A stretch of 64,000 bases of DNA from Micropterix aruncella (GCA_944548615.1 OX155951.1:18169046-18233045); one strand, 5' to 3'. Counted from the first letter of the stretch, positions 1-12,199 are shown. Notes: generated by a model not told the origin, from the sequence alone. Program-made: numbers and translations.

Positions 1-2464
1 GAGAGGCTTAATTCTAAGAAACTATGCGAGCAGAAACACCGTATTTAATGTAGGTGTATTATGTTTTCCTTAATAACCAAATTAATTAATTACCAATCAC
101 CGTTCAAAACAAAATATTTTTTTTGATTTTCCATCCAAATGTTTTCATTTGTAATCTCAGAATGTATGGATGCCGATAATTTCTTTTGAAGGACATAGTT
201 TTAGATAAACTGAGTAACCCCTTTCGCTATAACTGATTGTAATCCAATTCATCTATATCCAAATATAAATATTAGATGAAAGCAAAATTTGTTTTAATGG
301 TACACAAACACAAAATAATGGAATTTTGAGAGGCATCGATAAAGATGGAGCGATAATTAAGCGTACGCCTAGATTGGAATTTTATTCTTGAAAATTATGA
401 CGTCCTTCTACTAAAACATATAATGAGTGAAAAAGTAACTGATAATTTATAACAATGACATTTCAATGGCTTCCGCCAACTTCCGCTATTTAAAAAAAAA
501 ACAAATGATCAGAAGTAACTGACAAATAAATATTGAAGCGTAATAAATTTATAGTGTAAGAATTTATTAGTAGTGGAGGCGCTAATTCATTAATCAATTA
601 TTTCATAATAGATAGGTACTATGAAAAATGGCGACACAAATGGCCTCGTTAAACAAAGTTTATTTATTGTCAAGTATATGTGCGATTTTAGTATTAAGTT
701 ATAAAATAACAGTAAAGAAGTGCTTTTATCCAACAATAATTTATTTTACCATTACATACCTAAGTACAATTTATGTCAAAATATCCCGAATTTTCAATAA
801 TTAAAATAAAGGCGCTTTACGATTGGAAGTAAATAACTTTTATGCTATTTAAATTATTATTCGTTTATTATAGTTTAACATTAGAACTCCTCTTGAGAAA
901 TATTTAACATCGCTGTATATCCATTATTCTATACGATTGATCACTTGGAAAGAAACAAAACACGAGTGCATGTGTAATGTTTTGTTAACCTCATTTTAAC
1001 TTTTTAATTTTAACGCCAATTTTTACATATTGTTAACACACCTATTTATATATCACTATAAATTTAAAATTTCATAAATATTGGTTGATATTTGACGAAG
1101 TAACACACTTGATTGTGGTTTCAGCGTACCATCATTAGTCATTAGGATGGAAGGTGAATGTTTTAGTGCAAAGTTTTTTATGATTTTAAAGTTATCCTAT
1201 GTAAAATTGACTTTCGAAATCGACTTGCAAGCGACGAGTACTCTATCTAGATTTTTTTCTTATTGTTCTAAAAATCCGAGGATTGCCAAGTGGACGAAGG
1301 AGGACTTGCAAAAACCACAGAAACCGTGCATAACGGATAATCTATTTGTTGAACTTTAAATAATACACGCAGAATGCCCATCAGAACACTATTAAACGTC
1401 CCAATGGAAGCCTTTAAATAATCAAAATTATGTTTTATTTGTGTTAACCCTTCGAGTAGCGGCATAATTTCATGGCAGACCGCGGCAATTTATTGGAATA
1501 TCTTGCAATATCGCCGCCCTCTACCAAAAGTACTATAACTATGGAAATACTATAGTAATCATAGAAATAATAACTGTACAATAATTGCATTGAAATTTGG
1601 TATATAGAATACTAAAATCTTATTTTGTAAAACAATTAGATGAATATGAATAAATTTGAGAAATTCGAAAAAAATGAAAAAAACTCGGCATTTTTCACTT
1701 GTATTTGTCTTACGGAAAAATACGGAACCCTATTTAGAAATTGTAAATATTATCGTGATCTTTATTAGATTTTTTTATCAAAGATAATATTTTGTTATGC
1801 CTATTTATATACAAAAATATTTAGATATTAGCTCATAAAAACCAATAAAAATTTTGATGATTTCTCAAAAAAAAAAAAAGATGATGTTTGACAATGGAAT
1901 TTTACCAGAAATATCAGCATAATGACGCGCGAAATTATTCTAGCGGCCGTCTATGTATCTATGGTACTAATGAAATATTTGGTATGGATTTTAGGATGGG
2001 TTCGAATTAAAAAATAATATTACTGTGCGCTCCGGGAGCAAGCCGAAAATATTGGTCGTTACGTTCTGATGTGCATCCAAATTTGTTCGGTCGTTACGTA
2101 GCCGAAGGGTATTCATATTAGAAAATCGTAAAAGGTAGATGCAATTTATTATTCAAATACAAGTTTACTATATTATTGACTTACACGGACTAGAAATATT
2201 GAGAAAAAATAGACATAAAAGTGACTCGCCTGGTAGGTACTCAAAATTGACGTAGTTATGGACGTGTATCGTCGGCAAATTTGGTTTTGAAACATTATTA
2301 CAAAGCGTTCTTATTTACTTACAAATATTATAATACTGGTTCCTTACCTATGAAGTTGCTGTTCTATAAAGTAAATTTAAGGTCAAAAACTTTGTATGAA
2401 ATACATATATTTGATTAATAGAAATATTTACCTCTATTATTTTGTCGTTTTAATAGGAGTTGCT
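1..2464. other. AT-rich intergenic DNA, no gene recognised
   Basis: Both strands are dense in stop codons. The longest open frames are about 70 codons and have no recognisable motif or composition shift. I see no RNA gene or clear transposon end here. Confidence 0.6.
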
Positions 2465-2730
2465 TAATTCCTCTGCTGTACAACTCTCGTTGTTCCTTCC
2501 GCCTTCAAACAAATTAATGCTTTGAAGGCGTTTTTCATCGATTCTTTAAAGTTGTTTTTCCCCATGGTATAAGTTACCTAAATTTAGAAGAAAAAATAAA
2601 ACTCTATTGGAGCAAGGTCTGGCAAGTACGGTGGGTGACCAAGAGTCTCTAGCCGCAACTTTGCGACTGTTTGCAGTGAAATCTGTGGTTATATGTTGTC
2701 ATGCAGAAGCAGTGGCGATGAGCGATAGAC
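2465..2730 (-). pseudogene. mariner-type transposase remnant (C-terminal catalytic part)
   Basis: The minus strand reads through the signature of a mariner DDE transposase: an HDN motif near 2693-2701, then GHPPYLPDLAPIEFYFF near 2590-2650, matching the family pattern HDNA...HPPYSPDLAP-D-Y-F that holds the second and third catalytic acids. Downstream a further open stretch ends in TTRVVQQRN, close to the usual end of such proteins. Stops interrupt the frame right after HDN and again after the catalytic region, and the N-terminal DNA-binding half is missing. It is therefore a decayed 3' fragment. I could not find terminal inverted repeats. The acid after AP reads as E rather than D, so a Tc1-like relative is possible. 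Confidence 0.65.
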
Positions 2731-3773
2731 CAGGCTCGGTTATTTAATCACGAGCTTCTCCATCATTGTTTGCAGTTATTAACAGTACACATTTACGGTA
2801 ACTGTATAGACAGACTGCAAGAAGCTGTAATAGAAAACACCGGCACAGGATCTCATATTTGAAAATAATGCAAAAAACAACTTTACAAACGACGGAAAGA
2901 CAAAAAATAAATGGTTCCTAAAAAAGAATAACATGGCCTTGAATAAAAATTTATTTGATATTGAAATTCTAACTCAAACCCAAGTTATTCAAGTTCAAAG
3001 TGGCCAGTGGAAAAAAGAGCAATAACATAGGTAAGGACCCAATAATAAGTATAAAAATCGACTATTCAATAAAGATTTATCATTGTATATATTACTACAC
3101 ATATCCACAGATATCCACAGGATATCTCTAAAATGTACTCATGAACAGAGAAAGTCGTTAAATGTCTTCAAAGTCATGTTACAATATTTATTTCAATGGA
3201 CCCAAGAAGCATTTTTTATTTTATCTTGTAGGAATCTTATTCGGCTTCTTATAAAAACAAATTAAATCAATATTTCCTAATAAAAGATTTATTTTACGTA
3301 CTTTATTCACATTTGTGGTAAATAATGAAATTATTATACATGTTAGCATCTATATCGGGTAAGAGATTCATAAATAACTTAAAATATCGATAAATCTATG
3401 AATATATTATTAGGTAAGGCCGTAAGTTACAAAACATGGTATCAATATGTTTATTATTTATGTAAATTAGGATGATTCGCAAACAAGCGCGGCGGATACT
3501 GCGAAATTTTTCGTGGCACCGAACCGCGGCCGGCCGGCGCAAGTAAGGGTCTCCATTTCACCACTTATCCTGTAAAGCAGGTATTCCTAAAGTTATTTTT
3601 ATCATGCCCCCCTGGGGCCAAAATAATATGCCCAACCCCTATTATTAAATAATAGAATAGGTATGAAAAATAATTTAAATCACATAGGCTTTATTTATTG
3701 CTTCTATAATATACTAGGTTAATATGCATTAAAAAAAAACAAATTAATGAGTCGTAAGAGCTGGCATATTTTA
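2731..3773. other. intergenic, with a short GC-rich patch
   Basis: Mostly AT-rich. A GC-rich patch at about 3482-3545 (rich in CGGCC and GCGGC) contrasts with its surroundings. No coding or RNA feature is supported. Confidence 0.5.
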
Positions 3774-3784
3774 AATATGATTTT

Positions 3785-3910
3785 AAATTATTGGTTTAGC
3801 TGAAGAAAGTGCACAGCATAAATCACCTACAACATCGAATTTGCTTCTATACTTTGTTTTAGTTGCTACAACTGATAAAAGCGCATTTTCGCACAAATCA
3901 GTCAGGCGCC
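3785..3910 (-). pseudogene. hAT transposase C-terminal fragment, copy 1
   Basis: Read on the minus strand this encodes LCENALLSVVATKTKYRSK followed by DVVGDLCCALSSAKPII. This is the dimerisation-domain end of hAT transposases of the SCAND3/ZBED group, where the pattern is YLCE.GFS....K.KYR..L.....LR.ALS...P. Nothing of the RNase H-like core is seen upstream and a stop follows the final P-I-I. It is a short remnant tandemly duplicated with the next entry. Known: this region in hAT proteins mediates oligomerisation and includes the insertion-domain-distal helices. Inferred: the duplication came after decay had begun, because both copies are truncated at the same place. Confidence 0.7.
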
Positions 3911-4074
3911 TGCGCCCCCCTTAGAATGCCTACACACCTCCCTTGGGCGGCACGCCTCCCGCGTTAAAAATCACTGCTGTAGAGTATTTTCGAGGTATAA
4001 CTTTTGTCGAGTGATAACTTTATAAAACTTGAAAGTTTGGATTTCTAAACCTAATATATTTAATCATGATTTTT

Positions 4075-4215
4075 CAATTCATGGTTTAACTGAAGAAAGT
4101 GCACAGCGTAAATCCCCTACAATATCGAGTTTGCTTCTATACTTTGTTTTAGTTACTACAAATGATAAAAGCGCCTTTTCGCACGAATAAGTGCTTTTCG
4201 CACAAATCAGTCAGG
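4075..4215 (-). pseudogene. hAT transposase C-terminal fragment, copy 2
   Basis: Second copy of the fragment at 3785-3910. The minus strand reads SCEKALLSFVVTKTKYRSK then LDIVGDLRCALSSVKP. The residues most typical of the family (CE, KTKYRSKLD, DLR-AL) are better preserved here than in copy 1. An internal duplication of about 18 bp upstream of the CE motif breaks the frame. No intact transposase remains. Confidence 0.7.
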
Positions 4216-4345
4216 CGCCTGCGCTCCCTTAGAATGTCTTCACGCCTCCCTTGGGCGGCACTCCCCGACGTTGAAAATAACTGCTGTAGAGTATATTCGA
4301 GGTATACCTTTCGTCGAAAGATAACTTTATAAAGCTTGAAAAGTT

Positions 4346-5751
4346 GGGACTTCTGAAGCTACTATATTTAAACATGTGCTATTTGATAACTCGCTATTAA
4401 TTTCCATATACTTATGTTTTTAAATATATCGGTGTCGCTTTGGGTCGACAGAAAGGGCTTTCATATAAATGGATCCAAAGAAAAACTTTTGCAAATCTTT
4501 AAAGTAATCAAATAATTAAAAATCAATCTTAATACGTGAAGTTTGAAGCACCCAATATTTCGGCGATATTACAGCTGCGGTTGTAAATGGCGGTTGAAGA
4601 CATCGCCGATACGTCGGGTGCTTTAAATAATCATACAGTAAAATCCATTTTTACTTTATTATAATTATAGCCGACGCATCTGCTGCGTCTCTAAAATTAC
4701 ATTTAACTTATGAGTTCTTTTTTGGACTATAAAATAAAATCTTAAGTTAATTTTTTCAGCCTCAAATGTTTATTTTTTTAATTTATTTATTTTTGGTCGT
4801 TACGAGAAAACAATTTATTTTTACGAGAATGCAATATATATTTAATAATAAAACTTATTTATTTTTCTTCCTAATTTTTTTTCTGTCTGTTTCATTTGTT
4901 CAATTCACGGGGACATCATGGATATTGACATTCAGATGAGTCACCGGATGGAAGACATTATACGGAACCTACGTGAATAATTAATTATTACATGATTTGA
5001 CGTCCCCACATACGAATAGTTGCCTAAATTCCAATATTGAATATTTAGAATATTGTATTGTTGTCAAGATTTAAAGGTCGCGTTTATACAAATTAACAAT
5101 TGAATTTAATTAAATGCTTTTAAAAACCACTTTTTTCCAACTTAGCTGGTATTTATGCAATAAGGAATCGAATCTTATCGTAATAACCTCTTTTTGTTAA
5201 TATTGCAATTCTTTATATCTTCCAAGAAAGATCTATTATATAAATAAATGCAGTAAACGATAACCGTAAGGAAAAACTATTTTAAAGCAAAAAATACTTT
5301 ATTTTATCGGAAACAACTTCTTTGCAGTTTCCTTAATTTGCAGCTGTGATTTTGGTTTTATAAATAGGTACTAAATATTCAGGAAATTATATATCAGAAT
5401 GTCAAGGCAAAAATAATATTATTTTGATTAAACTTTTACCTGACATTCGGATGCCGGATGACTATACCTGACATTCGGATACCATGTTTTCTCTTCATGG
5501 ATTTTGACATAATATTAGAATTATGTAATCACATATATAGTTATGTTTATCCTTAAAAAGTAGTTAGTATTATACAATCGTTCTGATTGTTGACTTTCCT
5601 TTTCAAGTCATGACCACGGGAAAAAAACGATCAATGTCATTTTTTGTGAAAATAAGATGATAATGCCATATTATGGCTTACTCCCACACGAATCGAAGCA
5701 TGAATCGATTTTGGAAAGAAATATCATTTGCTATTAGAGAAGAAGAAAACG
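4346..5751. other. AT-rich intergenic DNA with one hairpin
   Basis: No gene is seen. The only structured item is the hairpin listed at 4546-4623. Confidence 0.5.
4546..4623. repeat. imperfect inverted repeat with 22-bp arms and the 'TTTCGGCGATATT' motif
   Basis: Arms 4546-4567 and 4602-4623 pair at about 18 of 22 positions; they read AAGCACCCAATATTTCGGCG and, in reverse, AAGCACCCGACGTATCGGCG. The loop holds a CTGCGGTTGTAA word. A very similar motif (ACGTTTCGGCGATATTG, then GTAACCGCC) lies in the loop of the large foldback at 47495-48003, so the two belong to one repeat family. Confidence 0.6.
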
Positions 5752-6480
5752 TGATCAACTAGAGCTGTCAACTACAACGGTCGAACCGGTCATCTCAGGA
5801 AGTTTTAACGATATTAGATCGTTCTGTCTCCCGTGAGGTGAGAGCAGAAGACTTGGGACGAAAAACAATCCACAGTCTAGTTACGCCAACTACCCGTCAG
5901 AGGCCAACGCCTTACGGCGTTGAAAGGTACCCAGCGGGCAGACTCGCCCCCTGACTGTTTGGCAGGATATCTCCATCTGGAATTAACCTTCAGGATACCT
6001 CCTGCCTCCCGACTGGTTATAGGATCGAGGTCGCTTTTGAGGTCCTCTCCCTTATGAAGCGGTGATACGGTGTCTACCGAATCTATCGCGGATCACGCCC
6101 GGCTTATTCACCCGGGATCCGGTGGCCGAATGGTCGTTTTAAGAGCAGTTGCCATAAGGTTAACAACCACCCCCGCTCTATAGGAAACATTACTGTTTCC
6201 AGACTCTCCCGGCTGTTAGTCGGTATAAACAATCCATTGGCTGACGCCGCACGGTGCGCAAACCGTCCAGGAGCTCCCGAAGGTTGACTCCAAGGGGAAA
6301 CTGGCCCGCAGGCCAGCGTCCTATCCTGGTTCTCACTTCTGCTTGAAGGCCGCCGGATGGGTGTTGACCCGTGAGTATAACCGACCCTGAACAAATAGGT
6401 CTTAGTGGCCAAACTGCAACAGGGCCCATTAGCTCCTAAAGGTGGACCTTGAGCAGTCTTTTTATCAGGTCCAGAGTTGG
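5752..6480 (-). repeat. dispersed repeat family R1, copy 1
   Basis: GC-richer block that aligns, segment by segment, with blocks at 12200-12645, 25966-26350, 27166-27842, 36820-37245 and 45280-46047. Shared landmarks are CCCAGCGGGCAGAC, AACCACCCCCGCT, GGTGCGCAAACCGT-CAG and GGCCCATTAGCTCC. Short open frames exist but no protein family is recognised and the frames are not the same in all copies. I cannot tell whether this is a non-autonomous element or the untranslated end of a larger retroelement. Confidence 0.75.
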
Positions 6481-7439
6481 AGTACCTTGAAGACGTTGTT
6501 GTAGGTTAGTAGATTGACGCTGAGGACTGTGATAAGAAATACTGATCGAGACCAATAGCTTTTGAACGTTTCTGTTTTCTGGGGTATAATTTAAGTAAAA
6601 TGTATTTATTTTTAAATCAAACTTTAATATTATTATATCTCGGTATTAGAGTTTTTTTTCCGAGTATTTATATAGAAAATTTACAAATTAGTTATTTATG
6701 TATATTTAAGTACAATAAGAAAAAAAATTGTACAACCTGAAATATGTTTGGTTCACTCAAACCCTTGATAAAATTTATTTTTTTAAATTCTAATTAAATT
6801 TTAAAAATATAAAACGAAATAAATAAAAAAGTTTTTCTTGATCATTATTTTTCTAGACCCTTCAAGAATTAAAGCAAGTATTTTTGCTTTAATACAAGAC
6901 CCTTCAAGTATTAAAGCAAGTAATTTTATACATACATAAATGTATTTATTATTTGTATGTATAGGCTTAATGAAATGAAGCCAATATATATTGCGCGTGA
7001 TCAACAAAACTTGTGAATATTAGCAACTTAAAGTGGGAATAGAATGTCTCGATTTGATTATCGCCAAAGTCGTGTCTATGCAGCCAATCGACGGAACATT
7101 GGCAACATTCCAGCTAAATTAACCATGTTATTATGGTTTGGTTGAGTCGTTTGATGCTGCAATAAAATGGAATATTTCTTCGCACACGATCTTAAATGTG
7201 CTTCTGATTTTTGTAATATATATTGCTAACATTGACATTCTACTTCTTGTTACTGTTTTTAATCTCTCTCTTATCACACCTATAGGTGAGATATTTATAA
7301 AGATTAATTAATATTATATAAATATTTCTATGTAAATATATTAAAAAGAATAAAAAACACGGCTACGTTGGAGAAAGTAAACTATTGTATTTAAAAATAA
7401 TTTTTTTACAGTTTTTTTAATATTTGTGGTTTTTGTATA
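6481..7439. other. AT-rich intergenic DNA
   Basis: A short local duplication of CCCTTCAAG-ATTAAAGCAAGTA occurs at about 6858-6925. Otherwise nothing is recognised. Confidence 0.5.
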
Positions 7440-7740
7440 TATCCATATGTATACATGTATACTTCCGGAATGTACTCAATCATACCTTTCATTTGACATT
7501 AAACACAACATATTTATGATAATTTATTGATATTTGGACATTTAGACAACTGTTTTTTAATATATTTGGACAGTTAAGTTACCCTGTGACACTCTGAATG
7601 ACATAGCGATTGTAACAATACCACATACTTCTGAATCAGTTTAAGCGTTTAGAAGTTATGGTGGAATAAAGAAACGGAAAACATACATAGATGAGTGCTG
7701 AACACATTACACTCCTTTTTTGTTGAGCAGTCATGTAAAA
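7440..7740 (-). repeat. dispersed repeat R2, copy 1
   Basis: The reverse complement matches 41609-41910 over its full length. Landmarks are AAGGAGTGTAA, TTCATCTATGTATGTTTTCC, CTTCTAAACGCTTAAACC and GTCAAATGAAAGGT. There is no coding potential. The family is not recognised. Confidence 0.75.
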
Positions 7741-8099
7741 AGTGCAAAGTTCTCTATCAACGTTTTTCACGTTGTTTAGTTATTGTAAATCCTTCACAAT
7801 ATATCCCTTATTTTTTGTTTTAATCTCCATCTTTTATTGAAATCTGTTTTCTAGCGTATACATTCAGCAATTGTTATGGCTCTTAAACATTATTATCTCT
7901 TCCGTTTCTTTCATTGACTTGAATGGAATTGAATGGTATGTATACTCATGTATAATAATGGATGCTGGAATATTATTATGCTATCAAGTCTTGAGGGTGC
8001 TCTCCTCTGCAATCTGCGGAGAGCCCGTTTTATCATCAGCTTTGAAGCTAGTTGATCGGTGTGGCATACAATTCGCTTTCGGTAGGATACCGTTTTAGT
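7741..8099. other. intergenic
   Basis: A 75-codon open frame at 7871-8098 overlaps the edge of the LINE fragment and has no recognisable product. Nothing else is seen. Confidence 0.4.
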
Positions 8100-8345
8100 C
8101 TTAATGTCCTCCTACATTGATGCGATTTTGTTGAGAGACGATCGTTCGTGACATGGTCCATCAACTATAACTCTCAGCATCTTGTTTCGGAATCGCTGAA
8201 GGATCTCTACATTAGAATTGGCTGCTGTGCATCATAGCTGTTATCCTTGGGTCCAAATTGGCTTAAGGATATATTAGTACACTGCCATTTTATTTTCGAT
8301 TTCGAGAGTTGTGACTTGCGGCCTATTAACCAGTGTAGTTTCCTA
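8100..8345 (-). pseudogene. Jockey-type LINE reverse transcriptase remnant (post-RT region)
   Basis: The minus strand reads KLHWLIGRKSQLSKSKIK and then, in another frame, YILKPIWTQG followed by TAANSNVEILQRFRNKMLRV and IVDGPCH. Insect Jockey-like LINEs carry the pattern MYWLLGR.S.LS...K...YK..LKPIWTYGIQLWG.AS.SN.EILQRFQ.K.LR.IV.APW just downstream of the reverse transcriptase palm. The match is extended and in the right order, but it is broken by one frame change and two stops within the TYG-QLWG part. No catalytic motif is present, so it is only a 3' fragment. It is good evidence for an arthropod source. Confidence 0.75.
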
Positions 8346-9830
8346 AGTAACCTAAGTTTACTTAGCGCTATACCTCTTATATATAGATATTTTTATCAAA
8401 CTGAATCGATTGATGGTCTTTTTGTTATATAAATGAAACTGCGTTTGTCTTCTTTCGGCTGTCTTCTTCCCAATTTGTATATCCACTTTCCTAATGAATC
8501 ATTTCGATCGAAACATGAAGGCTTCTGCTCGCGAAGGCCTGCGCCAAGCCGCGCCGCCCGTGCTCCCACCAACGCTGCGCCGCACTGTCCCACAGTTTAC
8601 AAAAAGTGAAACTAAAGAAAAACAGATGTGTCCACCACACACTGTAAGCAACCAAAAAACCATCTTTCTAATTGTGGCGCTGCAAAAATATTTAGGCCCA
8701 CATTATAACGGATACACATTTATAGATCATTTATTCGGTTCATTCTCGTGCCTACTTACGAATATATACAGGTCGAATGTCGAGTGTCATAGTGTAACAG
8801 TGTATGTAGGCTTAACAAAAACTTTTCTATTTAAAATATTTTTTATTTATACCAAAGCAATTATAATATTAATTAGTCATAGATGTTTTATTTTTAATGC
8901 GAACAAAAACAGGTTATAAATCAGAGTAAAAATATTTATTTTGATACATTGTATACTTTTCGAAATTCTTTTGTGGATAAACGGTAATGATATTTTTTCA
9001 TTTTTCCTTCAAAAGTACCGATGAGCATTTACTACTAATTATTTGGTTTGAGTAGATAGCCGTATGTCGCAATTAGTTTTTTTAATTATCGGTTATTTTA
9101 TTAATATTTCTAAAACAACCGAGAAAAAAAAATGAATTGAAAAACGTTTAAAACAACGTGGCTGATAATTAGGATTCTTTATTATTTTAATAAGAGTGAT
9201 AGGTATTCCAATCGATCAATCGATAAGTCACGACTCAAGTCGTCTAATTTGATGAGTGTTTACGCTATGTCTTACGTATTGTCATGGTTATCAAAATCTT
9301 AGGATCGGATTGTATAATTTGAGTGAGACAAATATTTTTTAGTTAAAAATATTTTTTTAGGAAAGCTGAAAAATTGCAATCCAATGCAATATTGGTCAAA
9401 CAGATGATTGGCCAATATTGGGGGACAAAAGTAGGAGGAGGAGAAGGGAACTGGAGGAGGAAATTAGAAGGACATGGTACCAGAAGAGGAAGAAGAATTC
9501 GAATTTCGAATATCTCTATAAGGGATAGCTTCTATAAAAAGAGACAGTATCATATTACTTCTTACTTTTAATATTGTATTTTGCTTTGCTATTACAGATA
9601 TTGCATTTTGCTTTGCTGTTAGAGGCCGTACGACATGGAGCGTGAAAGGGAAAGGCGGTAAAGGTGAACGAGATTGATCACACGCATGCTTTGTCGTCGG
9701 TTTCACAAATGTACATTTAAAGAACTCTTTTACGGGCTTTTAATATAATATTCCCTAAAAATATCCCTTTCCTAAAAAATCTCATTGCATAGTACCGTGA
9801 GAATTAATTAAAACGAAGAGTGTACTCCTT
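8346..9830. other. intergenic with a GC-rich patch
   Basis: A GC-rich patch at about 8520-8600 (GCCGCGCCGCCC core) lies in AT-rich DNA. A 141-codon open frame begins there and runs to 8919, but after the patch it turns into low-complexity hydrophobic sequence with no motif. I do not call it a gene. Confidence 0.45.
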
Positions 9831-10408
9831 CGAAAAATGCTTTATTCAACATAAACATACAAAAACAGTACTGCTAGTTATAGATTGTTAGTTTTAATAC
9901 GAATGTGTCCTTCTCTTTGCGTTGATAACACCTTTCACTCTTATAGGCATAGAATTAAAATTCGGACCTATATATTGATATCTTATCAAACCATATGATA
10001 CGGGAGCTCCACAAGATCTATCCTTCCAACGAAGGAATTATTCAACATGATCTCGCCCCATGCCATTCTTTGAAGAAAGTGAAACAGTTTTTCCCACAGA
10101 ACTAAATTGCTACATTTAAATGGTCGTAAACTCCCCCGATCTCAACCCGATCGAAAACCTCTAAGCCATTTGCAAAAAAACGGCTCTCAAAGATGGATTG
10201 TACAACGAAAACCAAGATGATCAGTGCAGTAATTTAAATCTGGTTACACTATGATGAACTGAAAAGAAGCTGTCAAAACCTGGTAAAGTCTATTCCTAGA
10301 AAAGTAAAAGGTGTTATCAACGCAAAAGAAGGACACATTCTATATTAAAACTAACAATCTTTAACTACCAGTGCTGTTTTTGTATGTTTATATTCAATAA
10401 AGCACTTA
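9831..10408. mobile_element. Tc1-like element remnant with about 100-bp inverted ends
   Basis: The left end (9831-9936) and right end (10308-10408) are reverse complements. They share TTTTTGTATGTTTAT, TTAAAACTAACAATCT and GTGTTATCAACGCAAA. The right copy is the natural 3' end of the transposase frame inside. The left copy is the same 3' end in reverse, so the structure is a foldback made from one terminus rather than a normal element with short TIRs. Confidence 0.7.
10028..10346 (+). pseudogene. Tc1-type transposase C-terminal half, decayed
   Basis: Pieces in several frames follow the order of a Tc1 transposase: EGIIQHDLAPCH (the second catalytic Asp region, normally QQDNAPCH), then KKVKQFFPQN, then SPDLNPIENL (third catalytic acid, E), and finally IPRKVKGVINAKEGH, the typical end (MPRR...VI.AKGGHT). 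Stop codons and frame changes separate the pieces, for example UAA in place of the W after IENL. The DNA-binding half and the first catalytic Asp are absent. It sits between inverted copies of its own 3' end. Confidence 0.8.
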
Positions 10409-11799
10409 TAGAATAAAAATACTTTTTGTTCAATCAATTCGCACGGAACTGTAAGTGCTTATCTCCTTATTTTCACACTGATATGATAAAAAAATAGGGA
10501 TACGCCATAAAAACTTGAAATAAAAAGTCCTAATCGAAAAAAACGGGTTGTTACATCAATATTAAAAAAAGTATTTTATTTAGAGCTCATTTATTTTCAA
10601 CTCTATTTAATTTCTTATATTTTTTTTCCCTTTTCAATGTAGCAACACAAAAACACCACAAATGTTAGATAATTCTTTGAAAAGACAAAATTGGCCAATC
10701 GCACCTTTCCGCCTAGCACTCTTATTTTATATAACTCGGGTGCAACTCTTCAAACATTCCCGCGCACACGCACACTGCTTACCACTCCAATTTACAAATG
10801 GAATATATGGTAGGAAAGTCGTACGAGAACAAATACATTCTACGTAACTTTAGCTACAATTAAAAATATTCAACATGCAGGAGGTCCGTATTATTCACTA
10901 TTTACTACATTTCTTCATTCACAAATAGGCATAGTATCTCTTTCTAATAGGTATGAAAATAGGATTTCTATAAAAGCTTCATTTTAACTAACTTATGAAA
11001 TGCTTTTTCATTTCTATAAACATATAAAGTTCCATTTAGTTACGCCCTATTTTCTCAGATTATAGAGCGTGGAAATAACGCTCATACAAAAATATTTAAA
11101 ATACTGGCAGATTTTGCTGATTCCAAGTACATAGTATATCAGTAACATTTGCTAAGTTGTCTGAGGTCCGCAGTATATATTTTCTCTACCATTTTAAATT
11201 TGTATGTCCATTGCTCATATTTTTTATGCCAACTCCTAAATAAGCAAACGCTATTGTACAAAAATCTATAATGATCGGGGATAATCCATGACGCATCTGT
11301 TGTGAATGCCCACATTTTTGTTTACTCTGTGGCTATACATAGCCTACGCGCGCCGATACGAGGGCGTGGAGTCGATCCGCCACGGTATCATTGTCGATTT
11401 ATTATTTCGATAAGGACGCGACTCGTCGACCTGTCGAGTATTATGCAAAATGCCGGTGACCTTTTACCCGTAGCATCGCGACGTTGCATATAGATGCGAC
11501 TCTCACGGTAAACTGATGCAATGACCGCTAATAAAACGCCAACATTTGCAACTATCTAACTAAAAAACGGTTATGTCACCCTAAGACTTCCCCGGCAAGT
11601 CGACAAGCCCCCGCCAACCACCCCTCCTGCGATTACCCAGCCTCCCACCGCGTGCCAACTCTTAATACATTTGTAGTATTTTCCGTGGTATTCAAATGGT
11701 ATTTTTCAAAAAATGATGTAGTATTTTGTTAAACATGGCGGGTTTTAAATATTATTTCCATCGCTTGTATACGAGATATTCCATCCAAACGTGATTTCC
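10409..11799. other. intergenic; GC-richer from about 11280 to 11660
   Basis: The stretch 11330-11500 is rich in CpG and CGAC words, and 11585-11660 is C-rich. No open frame of note, no repeat partner and no RNA gene are recognised here. Confidence 0.4.
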
Positions 11800-12056
11800 A
11801 ACAGGTCATCTGTGTACAGATTTTCAAGTCTCTAACTGCAATATTTAGAGACTGAAGTATGACTAGCGCTTCCTCTGTTGGACCGATTTCAACTACAATA
11901 CTACTTTTCAACTCTTCCACGAGCGAATGATGCCTGCATGCCAAATTTCAGCTCAATCAGATGAAGCGTTTAGGCTCTATCGTGGAGTAATACACACACA
12001 CAGGCTGATATACACACGCACACAAACCTCACAGACAGACTTCAATTTGGAAATTA
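11800..12056 (+). repeat. dispersed repeat R3, copy 1
   Basis: Matches 48965-49240 in the same orientation: TTCAAGTCTCTAA, ACTGAAGTATGACTAGCGC, CCAAATTTCAGCTCAATC, GATGAAGCGTTT, then an ACACAC-rich tail ending in CAGACAGACTT. A shorter related stretch lies at about 38350-38430. The tail suggests a retroposed or microsatellite-ended element. The family is not identified. Confidence 0.75.
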
Positions 12057-12199
12057 TCCTCTCATGAGGGGTGAAAATGGATATTTCCGTCTTCATTTAA
12101 TTTTTTTTAGCGCGTTCACCGTAATTTCCCAAAATAAAAAATATGAAAATCTCCCTAAAAGCGTATGTCTGTCTGTCCGTCTGTTTGATCGCGTTTCGG

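Larger units (their letters stand above)
3774..4345. repeat. two tandem copies of a roughly 290-bp unit
   Basis: The word TGAAGAAAGTGCACAGC begins at 3801 and again at 4091. The flanking sequence on both sides aligns for about 270 bp, including the GTCAGGCGCCTGCGC and CCTCCCTTGGGCGGCA segments. The copies differ by scattered substitutions, and the second holds an extra internal duplication around its TTTTCGCAC word. The unit contains the C-terminus of a hAT transposase on the minus strand. Confidence 0.8.

Noticed and set aside
1990..2015. tRNA B-box-like GGTTCGAATT (and a similar word near 63690)
   Set aside because: No cloverleaf or A box in the right place.
8494..8919. 141-codon open frame
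   Set aside because: Starts in a GC-rich patch, then becomes low-complexity hydrophobic sequence; no motif, no paralogue, no splice context.
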